From: Tragulus kanchil | Taxonomy: Eukaryota; Chordata; Mammalia; Artiodactyla; Tragulidae | DNA length: 64,000 nucleotides | NCBI GenBank assembly: GCA_022376925.1 | Contig: JAIOJX010000032.1 | Location: 174,493,979 to 174,557,978, forward strand | Direction of reading: 5' to 3' | Shown here: positions 55,894 through 64,000 of the stretch, one piece after another | Layout: each line of letters starts with the position of its first letter | Numbering within the stretch: the first letter of the stretch is position 1 | Translations under genes and position numbers: made by a program | Notes under the pieces: generated by a model | Databases searched by the model: none | Told to the model about the DNA's origin: nothing | What the model saw: the letters and a program-made list of their open reading frames with translations, nothing else

Positions 55894-58089
55894 AGCCCAC
55901 TGGGTCCATCAGCCTTATCTCCCAGGGCCCCCCAAACCCGCAATTCAGCATGTCCAAACAACTCACCCCCTATGCCTCAGATCTGCTCCTCTGGGCTCTC
56001 CGATCTCTGTAAAGGTCCCCACCACCCACCCAGTCACCCAGCCAGGAAGTCTGCATGCCGACAGCCCCACTCAGAGATTTTGTGGAGTTACATCCTAAAA
56101 TGACCTAGAACCTTCCCTCTTGCTTCCTGCTGGTCAGGACTATTGAAAACTCTTTTGTTTCCTGGCCACCAATCTTGCTCCCCTCTAAGCCATCCTCCAT
56201 CGGCCGCACGAATAACCTAGTGGGTTGCCATTTCCTCCTTCAAGGGATCTTCCCTACCCAGGGATTGAACCCAGGTCTCTTAGGTCTCTTGCATTGGCAG
56301 GCAGGTTCTCTACCACTGCGCCACCTCTACACCCTTATCACCTATAATAGATCTAATAATCTCACTCTCTATCCCGTTCTCCACTGTCTTAGAGATGAAG
56401 CCAGGGCTCCTGGGCGTTACCTGTGAGTGCCTGTGCCCAGGCTCAGCCCTCGCTCACACCCCAGCCTGGCTTCCTCCTCTTCCTCCTGGTTTCAGTGAAG
56501 ACACTCTCTGTTTTCACCCTCAGGAGGCTGAGAGCCTTCAGTGACTCTTAAAACCTTGTCCTTTCCAGATGTAATCAGCATGTCTGAGCCTCATCAATAC
56601 TTCTGGCAATTTCTTTGCCACCTGTCTGCGGAGAAGGCCAGATGTTCGCCATAGGCCATTCCCTGCTTCAGCGTGGAGTCAAGGTTGGAAGGGGTGTCCC
56701 AGGTTCCCCTGCAGCTCACTGGGTCCCGGGCCTCGTTCTTGCCCCGGGACCTGAGGGGACGCGTGTGTGTTGTTCCCAGGAAAGAGCCCTGGAGGCAGGT
56801 CCTGCATCCTCCCATCCCTTTATGGACTCGATGCTCCTGAGTTATACACAGGTAACCTGAGCTGCAGGTGCGTGAGGTTGGAGTCCCATGGTGGTAGGAG
56901 CCCAAGGCTCTGAATTCAGACTTAGGAGGGACCCACAGGCCAGAATAATGGCAGCAGCTAACCTTCAACTGTAGCCTGAGGGCTAGCCCACTGGGTCCAT
57001 CAGCCTTATCTCCCAGGGCCCCCCAAACCCGCAATTCAGCATGTCCAAACAACTCACCCCCTATGCCTCAGATCTGCTCCTCTGGGCTCTCCGATCTCTG
57101 TAAAGGTCCCCACCACCCACCCAGTCACCCAGCCAGGAAGTCTGCATGCCGACAGCCCCACTCAGAGATTTTGTGGAGTTACATCCTAAAATGACCTAGA
57201 ACCTTCCCTCTTGCTTCCTGCTGGTCAGGACTATTGAAAACTCTTTTGTTTCCTGGCCACCAATCTTGCTCCCCTCTAAGCCATCCTCCATCGGCCGCAC
57301 GAATAACCTAGTGGGTTGCCATTTCCTCCTTCAAGGGATCTTCCCTACCCAGGGATTGAACCCAGGTCTCTTAGGTCTCTTGCATTGGCAGGCAGGTTCT
57401 CTACCACTGCGCCACCTCTACACCCTTATCACCTATAATAGATCTAATAATCTCACTCTCTATCCCGTTCTCCACTGTCTTAGAGATGAAGCCAGGGCTC
57501 CTGGGCGTTACCTGTGAGTGCCTGTGCCCAGGCTCAGCCCTCGCTCACACCCCAGCCTGGCTTCCTCCTCTTCCTCCTGGTTTCAGTGAAGACACTCTCT
57601 GTTTTCACCCTCAGGAGGCTGAGAGCCTTCAGTGACTCTTAAAACCTTGTCCTTTCCAGATGTAATCAGCATGTCTGAGCCTCATCAATACTTCTGGCAA
57701 TTTCTTTGCCACCTGTCTGCGGAGAAGGCCAGATGTTCGCCATAGGCCATTCCCTGCTTCAGCGTGGAGTCAAGGTTGGAAGGGGTGTCCCAGGTTCCCC
57801 TGCAGCTCACTGGGTCCCCGGGCCTCGTTCTTGCCCCCGGGACCTGAGGGGACGCGGTGTGTGTTGTTCCCAGGAAAGAGCCCTGGAGGCAGGTCCTGCA
57901 TCCTCCCATCCCTTTATGGACTCGATGCTCCTGAGTTATACACAGGTAACCTGAGCTGCAGGTGCGTAGAGGTTGGAGTCCCATGGTGGTAGGAGCCCAA
58001 GGCTCTGAATTCAGACTTAGAGGGGAGGGACCCACAGGCCAGAAATCAACATAAGGCAGCAGCTAACCTTCAACTGTAGCCTGAGGGCT
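55894..58089. repeat. Direct duplication 15 (arms 55894-56984 and 56985-58089)
   Basis: The offset is 1091 bases. Differences gather at the end of the first arm (gaataatggcagcagc against gaaatcaacataaggcagc; gtcccgggcc against gtccccgggcc; gacgcgtgtg against gacgcggtgtg). Confidence 0.95.
56208..56330 (-). mobile_element. Bov-tA SINE 5' half (repeated at 57299-57421)
   Basis: Antisense blocks: gggttgccatttcctccttc, ccctacccagggattgaacc, cttgcattggcaggcagg and ctaccactgcgccacctc. Confidence 0.85.
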
Positions 58090-58104
58090 GACTCTGTCCC
58101 GCTG

Positions 58105-58535
58105 CCTGTTTTTATATATAAAGTTTTATTGAGACCCACACCCATTCACTTACCCGTTGTCTAGGGCTGCTGCCTCTCTGCCCCCAGGGGCAGACTCGAG
58201 GCTCGCGTCAGAGATTCATTGTTGTTCTTCAGTCGCTCAGTCGTGTCCGGCTCTTTGCAACGCCATGGACGGCAGCACGCCACGCTTGCCTGTCCGCCAT
58301 CTCCAGGAGCTTGCTCAGACTCACGTCCATTGTGTCAATGATGCCATCCAACCATCTCATCCTCTGTTGCCCCCTTCCCCTCCTGCCCTCCATCTCTCCA
58401 GCGTCAGGGTCTTTTCTAATAAGTTGGCTCTTTGCACGAGGTGGCCAAAGTGTTGGAGCTACAGCCTGACCAGAAAAGTCCCAGAGAGTTCTCTGGCCAT
58501 TTGCAGAAAAAGTTTGCCAACCTCTGCTTTCAACG
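58105..58535. mobile_element. DNA-transposon relic split by a BovB fragment
   Basis: The phrases tataaagttttattgagacc and ttacccgttgtctagggctg before, and catttgcagaaaaagtttgcc after, fit one old hAT-type element. It is interrupted at 58216-58468. Confidence 0.55.
58216..58468 (-). mobile_element. BovB 3' end fragment
   Basis: On the + strand: ttcagtcgctcagtcgtgtc, ccatggacggcagcacgcc, gatgccatccaaccatctc and cgaggtggccaaagtg are reverse-complement BovB. Confidence 0.88.
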
Positions 58536-59150
58536 GAGGTACTTGTCTGAATTATTTGTTGCTGTGTTGGAGTCCCTGTGAGTCTAATTCAATGACCTGA
58601 AGCACCTGGCACGGACGGGGTGGGTCAAAGGATGCCCGTTTGGTGCATGGATGGTTGAAGCTGTCAACGGAGGCTGCTCAGATGGCCCCTGTTAATTTCC
58701 GCCAGTGCGTTGGGGGTGAGTAACCTAGTGAAAATAACAGCTTTCTTCATCTAGACTTGAGTCATGAGACTATCAGGCAGTGCAGGTGAGGCCTGAGTGC
58801 ACAGGCCTCCCTGCGGGTGGGGAAGGGTAACAGATGCGGAGAGAGCCTTCCTCCCGCCTCGTCCAGAGCTCTCTGAGGAGCCTGGAGACTTATGCATGCT
58901 CCTGACCCTCATGGTCCCAGCACGGGGAACTCGGGGCGGGGGCAATTAGCCGTGCATGGTGCCCAGGGAAGGCGGGGTGACCTGCAGGAGCAGTGGGTGT
59001 CTTTCTGGGGTGCTGCTTCCAGGCAGTGAGACTTCTGTGATGGAAGGGCTGGAATCAGCGGGGAAAGGTGGGCCTGCCTGTGACTGGCCCACGGTCACCG
59101 CTCTCGGGCACAAGGCTGCCTCAGCCCCTCCAGAGGGAGCCCCCCACACA
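58536..59150. other. Single-copy DNA
   Basis: No gene or recognised repeat is seen. Confidence 0.4.
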
Positions 59151-59164
59151 CAGGGTTTTCCTTT

Positions 59165-59455
59165 TTTTTTTTTTTAATAATTTTTATTTATTTATTTTTA
59201 TTTTTTGACTGCATTTGGTCTTTGTTGCACATGAATTTTCTCTAGTTGCAGTGCACCGGCTTCTCATTGCAATGACTTCTTTTGTTGTGAAGCATGGGCT
59301 CTAAGGCTTAGGGCCTCAGTAGTTGTGGCTCCAGCGCTCTGGAGCACAAGCTAAGTTGCTCTGAGGCATGTGGAATCTTCCCGGACCAAGGATTGAACCT
59401 GTGTCCCCTGCATTGACAGGCTGATTCTTAATCCACTGAGCCACCAGGGAAGTCC
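59165..59455 (-). mobile_element. CHR-type SINE with 14-base target-site duplication
   Basis: The duplication cagggttttccttt lies at 59151-59164 and 59456-59469. The antisense body starts with a T-run and ttatttatttatttttattt, then gttgcagtgcaccggcttc, ggaccaaggattgaacctg and the end gagccaccagggaagtcc. Confidence 0.93.
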
Positions 59456-59469
59456 CAGGGTTTTCCTTT

Positions 59470-60277
59470 GATGAACATAACCATCCACATCCAAGTGCAT
59501 TCTAAATGTCGCTTCCTGTCTTGGTCCCTGGTTGCCTTTGGGGACGTCTGTGCCCACCTGCCCATGGGACCTGCCTCTCTGGCCTGTTAAAGCCTCTCTA
59601 AGGCAGGACCTCCTGCCTCCTCATCTTCTAGAAAGGCTCTTATGTGGGCCTGGGCCTGGGCCTGGCCTCCTCCTCCTCCTCCACTTGGACTGACTCTGCT
59701 CTCCCTGTGGGTACCTGGCCAGGGCCTGGCCGCCTCTGTGCCTCAGCACACAGCTGTCTGCACCTATCACGTTCTTATGCTTGATCTTCTTGGCTTTCCA
59801 GCCCAGTTCCATCTAAGACCCGGTGGGCTCCCTCCCCCAGCTGGTGACATGACCTGTGACGCTCCCCCAGCCTGCCTGGAACTCCGTCGGGACTCCTGGA
59901 AGCCCCACAGAGGTCACCCAGAATACTGCAGAGAACCCCAGCAGATTCCACGCGGCCATTCCAAACATTTGAAACCCTGGCAACATTCTATGGGGTTCTG
60001 CAGTCTTTTTTGGCTCTTTACCCCTTGAAGGTAGCTCTCAAGTGTTAAAAAAGAAAATATACCGCCTGAATGGAGTGATGGAGTCAAAATGGGCAAACAA
60101 CAGAGGATTCCCTCCTTCTCCTGTGTCTGAAATGGTTTACAATTCAAGCAGGCCGAGATGGACATGTAAACAAGCTTAAGCCGGGATACACACGACAGAT
60201 GCCTCCTCTGGGAACATTTACTCATCAATGTGGCACTTAGAGTCAAATAAAACACAAATGTAATAATATAATATGCA
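59470..60277. other. Single-copy DNA
   Basis: No gene is seen. Hexamer and triplet runs (tgggcc and ctc units) occur at about 59645-59685. The AT-richer part at 60030-60270 may be constrained. Confidence 0.4.
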
Positions 60278-60482
60278 TGCTGTGTTCGTTGCTCAATTGT
60301 GTCCAACTCTTTTCAACCCCATGAACTCTAACCTACCAGGCTGCTCTGTCCATGGAATTCTTGGCAAGAATTCTGGAGTAGTTTTCCATTTCTTCTCCCG
60401 GGGATTTCCCGACCCGGGGATTGAACCCAGGTCTCCTGCATTGCAGGCAGATTCTTTACCATCTGAGCCACCAGAGACGCCC
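60278..60482 (-). mobile_element. Bov-tA SINE
   Basis: Antisense: gttgctcaattgtgtccaac, caggctgctctgtccatgg, cgacccggggattgaaccc and the end gagccaccagagacgcc. Confidence 0.9.
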
Positions 60483-60496
60483 ATATACCTAGGGGA

Positions 60497-60680
60497 GAAG
60501 TGAAGTGAAAGTCGCTCAGTTGTGTCCTCCTCTTTGCAACCCCATGAGACGAGCCATGAAATTCTCCAGGCAAGAATACTGGAGTGGATAATCATTCTCT
60601 TCTGCAGGGGATCTTTCCAACGCAGGGATCGAACCTGGGTCTCCTGCCTGGCAGGCAGATTCTTTACCGACGGAACCACC
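60497..60680 (-). mobile_element. Second Bov-tA SINE in tandem
   Basis: Antisense: gtgaaagtcgctcagttgtg, ttctccaggcaagaatactg, gcagggatcgaacctggg and ctttaccgacggaaccacc. It lies about 15 bases from the previous copy in the same orientation. Confidence 0.9.
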
Positions 60681-60689
60681 ACCGTATGC

Positions 60690-61615
60690 ACAGCGGGCCG
60701 TCCTAAACACTACAGGATAAGCACGCCCTCTCCCACTGCCCCTGCGGGACTGAAGGCAAGGAGTGGTCCGCCTCAGCCATCTTCAAGCTCAGGGCGGGCT
60801 CTGGAGTTGGAGCACATAGGAGCGCAGGGCTGCCCCGTCTGCCGTCTGGGGTGGTGGCAGCTCAGGTGAGGCAGTGCCTGTTCATAGAGGAGACGATACC
60901 CAAGCTCAGGAGCCTTTGGGCTTATCCAGTGAACCGGCCAGAAAGAAGAGGCTCACCCGAGATCACAAGACAGGCATCCACGTCTCTTGGTCCTCCATCC
61001 AATTAGCTTAAGATACACATTTAAAAACGCCCACCTGTGCATGGCACTTAGTGTCTGACAGCTGGGAAAGCATGATGCTTCGATCCTTGGAATAATCCAA
61101 TGACGTCAAGGGCGAGGATTTTCATGTTCGCTTTGTTGATGAGGAAACAGGTCCAGAGGAGGAAAGGCTGCCTGGGGATTGAGATTCAACCATCCAGATG
61201 CCCGGATGCTTCCCTGCCGCCTCCCCTCCCCACCCTTCTCCTGGGAGGCTTAGGTCCCCTGACCTCCCAGCCCAGAACAGAGCTCCCAGAGCTGTGATGG
61301 GACTTGGGGACCAGCTAGTCCAGAGGCCCCGTATTCTCAGGGCCATGGAAGGACCTGCCCAAGACGCTGCAGGGGTCCAGGGGGGAGGTCCTTGGGCCCA
61401 GGGAAGTGTCCTTCCCATCAGTGCAGACCCAGCGGCATCACTGGTCCCTCAGAGCACACACAGAGGATGTAGGGGCACCTGACTTGTCACTCTTTCAGAA
61501 GTGGTTGATTTTCCTTGTAGTCACATGTGACCCCACTTTGTCACGCCCCTCTGCCTAGAAAGCTAAGTGGTCATACTTGAAGCTCTGCAGATTTTCCCAT
61601 TTGCTGAATTCTGAA
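60690..61615. other. Single-copy DNA with a MIR remnant
   Basis: No gene is seen. The phrase gatgaggaaacaggtccaga at about 61138 is a MIR core. A consensus CRE lies at 61101-61108. Confidence 0.4.
61101..61108. promoter_or_regulatory. Consensus CRE, TGACGTCA
   Basis: A perfect palindromic site, context ccaatgacgtcaaggg, immediately preceded by a CCAA(T). It lies just upstream of the MIR core. Confidence 0.35.
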
Positions 61616-61618
61616 CTG

Positions 61619-61826
61619 GGGCTTCCCTCATGGCTCAGAGGTAAATAGTCCACCTGCCAATGCAGGAGACCTGGCTTTGATCCCTGGGTTGGGAAGGTCC
61701 CCTGGAGGAGGGCATGGCAGCCCACTCCAGCATTCTTGCCTGGAGAATTCCATGGATAGAGGAGCCTGGCAGGCCACTGTCCATGGGGTCACAAAGAGTT
61801 GGACACGACTGAAGCAACTTAGCAGG
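61619..61826 (+). mobile_element. Bov-tA SINE
   Basis: Blocks: ggcttccctcatggctcag, ctttgatccctgggttggg, gcagcccactccagcattc, gaattccatggatagagg and gagttggacacgactgaag. Confidence 0.92.
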
Positions 61827-62865
61827 TACAAACAGGGGTCCAGGCATCGGAGCAAGCCTTATGGTGTGACGGTCATCAGAGAGTCCCTGGCTGGGCCCTG
61901 CTTCCTTGGGGACTGGCTTGTCTGTCTTTGGGGGAAATATCTCCACCATCTTCCAGGTCAAATGGCCGTCAGTTGATCTCCCCACATTTGTGACTTTCAG
62001 GCGGTCGCTTTCTGGTTACCTCCCTCTCGGGTCACCTCCCTGTAGTGGAGTCCACCCTGGGCCAACTTGGCGGGGTCTTTCCCCCTCTGGCCTCATTTCT
62101 CGTCTGAGAAGGAAGGCTCTGTGTGTGTGTGTGTTTGTGTGAGCACACGTGATATGCAAGTGCCCTTCCATGCTCCGTACTTCACGGCACAGGCTCTCTG
62201 CTTGTCTAGGATACACGTGCTGGGCTAAGGAATGCACATGTGAGATCTGCCATGGTTTTCTCCATCACAGTCTCGTGCTGTTATACCTGAGGGTCCCCCA
62301 GCAAAACAGGAGCTCATGAACACCGAGACCAGGTTCCACATTTCCATGTAAAACAGGTTCTCTTGCAGCACTTGGAAGAATTAACACACATGCTTCTATT
62401 TTTCTAGTGGATCCAACTCAAAGCCCACCATCCTGGTGGCTCATGGGGTGAACGTTTGGGGTCCCTCCCTAAAGGCTCCTTTGGTCATGATCCAAGGACT
62501 CTAGACAGGGACTCAGCAAAGACTTTGATCCCTGCGTCAACCCCTGAGTCCAACTCCAGCAATCCTCCTTGAGGCTGGGGGTCTTTATCACAGTCACCAG
62601 AGAGCCATGGTCCTAACATAGAGTAGCTGGGACCAGGTTTTTAGACGGCTTTTTAGAGATTTCTTTCTGTGCCACGGTGATCAATCAAACCACATTCAAG
62701 CAACAAACAGCCCTCACCTCTGCCAAGAAACCCGAGTCACCTAATAGAATCTCTTGTTCCTTACCATGCTTGCTCCTTTCAGGTGTCCCTGGAATCTTCT
62801 ACCAGCTGACCTTACGCGAGGCCATCTCAGTACCTTGAGTTTTAGCTCATGCATTGCCATCCATC
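61827..62865. other. Single-copy DNA
   Basis: No gene is seen. A short GT run lies at 62120-62140. Confidence 0.4.
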
Positions 62866-63262
62866 CCAAAGACTACTTCCCAGCTTCCCTTGTAGCTTAG
62901 TGAGTCATTTATGGTCAAATGGGATGTAAACAGCAGTGTCCTGTGGGACTTCCAGAAATTCCTCTTAAAAAATTAGGAGCATGCCCTTCTTGGGTCCCTC
63001 CTGTGCCTGCTGTCTGGAACATGGGTGTGATGGCTGGAATACTGGCAGCCCTCTTAGATCACATTTTGGTGATGTGGAGCAGCGTGCCCGGAAGAACCAA
63101 GGTTCCTGATGGCCTTGTTGTCCTTTGTATCTGTTCTGTATTTCCTGCTTCTAGGTCTCTTTAACGTGGAGGAGAAATAAATGTGTCTTCTGTTTGAATC
63201 ACTGTTATTTTGAGTTTTCAGTTACACGTGGTTGAACGTGATCCTTACTGATACACCAAGCA
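62866..63262 (+). mobile_element. Ancient LTR-like repeat
   Basis: The order gactacttcccagcttccc, tggtcaaatgggatgtaaac, gtgatggctggaatactgg, gagaaataaatgtgtcttc, cactgttattttgagttttc and ccttactgatacacc matches an old mammalian ERVL/MaLR-age LTR as remembered, including an AATAAA. No retroviral coding sequence is present. The family is not assigned. Confidence 0.45.
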
Positions 63263-64000
63263 AGCTTGATTTCTCAACAGAGAGGAACTCTGAGGGTGTT
63301 TGTGGACCTCACATGTTCCTTTCCCTGTGGCAGCGATAGAGCCTGTCTTCTGTAAGGGGACACACAGATCCTCGTGTACCTTGCTTAAGAACAAGAGACA
63401 ATAGTGACAATCTGTTAATCCCATCTGTTTTCCGTAAGAGGGGAAAATGGTTACATGATGATGTCTTTAGGCCGGGTAGAGGGGTTTTCCCTAAATGTCT
63501 CATAACAGGGACAGCCCATAACAGAGGGCACGCAAAGAGGGGGCATTTGTGAAGCCGATCACAGGGGGTTTATTTATCTAACACTGTCAGAGTTGGTGGC
63601 TTTCAAAGCCTGTTTCATTCATTACAACCATGTTACCTCGTGCTCCTCTCTCTCCTACTAATGACTCCCAGTTACCATATTACGATCCTCACTTCCCAGA
63701 TGGAAAACTTTAGGCTCAAAGGTTCATGAATGGTTAAGCAGGTCTGGCTCCATTGGTTATCTTTTGTCTTAGACGAAGAAGAACAATCTAGGAACCACCT
63801 ATCCTAGACTTTCTTGAAAAGTTCCTAGTTGATTCAGTGTGTTTTCTTTTGTCTCTTTTTCCTCCCAAAGAATATTTGTCCCAGAAAGATCACACCAAGT
63901 TTTGGTGTGGAAAGTATATTAAGAACAAACTTTAACAGTCATCTTCCAAAGCAACAAGCATTTCTGACTACTTCCCAGCTTCCCTTGTAGCTTAGTGAGT
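62871..64000. repeat. Start of direct duplication 16, truncated by the window edge (arms 62871- and 63966-)
   Basis: The last 35 bases of the window (63966-64000) repeat 62871-62905 exactly, at an offset of 1095 bases, the same spacing as the other pairs. The bases before the two copies differ. Confidence 0.85.
63263..63965. other. Single-copy DNA with a possible MIR remnant
   Basis: No gene is seen. The phrase cacttcccagatggaaaactt at about 63690 followed by aggctcaaaggttc may be a MIR core. Confidence 0.4.

Noticed and set aside
29738..60680. CRISPR-like array or satellite DNA from repeated short words
   Set aside because: The recurring words are SINE and BovB pieces scattered in both orientations, without regular short spacers or tandem order.
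62866..64000. A provirus flanked by two LTRs (second LTR starting at 63966)
   Set aside because: The space between has no retroviral coding sequence and the 35-base identity is too high for such an old repeat; the 1095-base offset matches the other duplications.

Overview
This is nuclear DNA from a pecoran ruminant (cattle, sheep, goat, deer or close relative). The evidence is the dense load of lineage-specific repeats: tRNA/BovB-chimeric Bov-tA SINEs, 3' ends of the RTE-type LINE BovB, tRNA-derived CHR SINEs, and L1 fragments. The only protein-coding gene recognised is the 3' end of SETD3, the actin-histidine N-methyltransferase, on the + strand. It shows one internal exon (679-839) and the terminal exon, which occurs twice (from 1650 and from 2763). 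In mammals the next gene beyond the SETD3 3' end is BCL11B, so the remaining ~60 kb is most likely SETD3-BCL11B intergenic DNA. No other reading frame could be supported as a gene.

Layout: 1-4.05 kb, SETD3 exons and 3' UTR; 4.1-13.6 kb, single-copy DNA with Bov-tA, BovB, L1 and an LTR-like piece; 13.6-17 kb, mostly single-copy DNA with a strong CTCF-type motif at 14961-14977; 17.5-21.1 kb, antisense L1; 21.1-31 kb, GC-rich single-copy DNA with SINEs; 31.4-33.6 kb, SINEs and an old antisense L1; 33.6-38.5 kb, single-copy DNA with an E-box cluster; 38.5-39.9 kb, nested BovB and ancient repeats; 40-50.4 kb, single-copy, partly CpG-rich DNA with promoter-like motif clusters; 50.4-55.1 kb, L1 with nested SINE and BovB insertions; 55.1-64 kb, single-copy DNA with SINEs, a DNA-transposon relic and an LTR-like repeat.

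The dominant unexplained structure is a series of direct duplications. Fifteen complete head-to-tail pairs lie in the window and a sixteenth starts in its last 35 bases. Fourteen of the fifteen have offsets of 1.08-1.16 kb; one is exactly 600 bp. They hit coding exon, SINE, LINE and single-copy DNA alike. In most pairs the arms agree along their middles, while small deletions gather at the end of the first arm and the start of the second. That is the signature of overlapping contig or read ends joined without collapsing the overlap, so about 16 kb of the window is probably redundant and the true locus is nearer 48 kb. The 600-bp pair differs: its breakpoints fall at the same point of two Bov-tA SINEs, so it could be a real SINE-SINE recombination.

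Positions and motifs were read directly. Repeat family names, SETD3 identity and neighbouring-gene order come from remembered family knowledge. Regulatory roles are inferences from motifs only.
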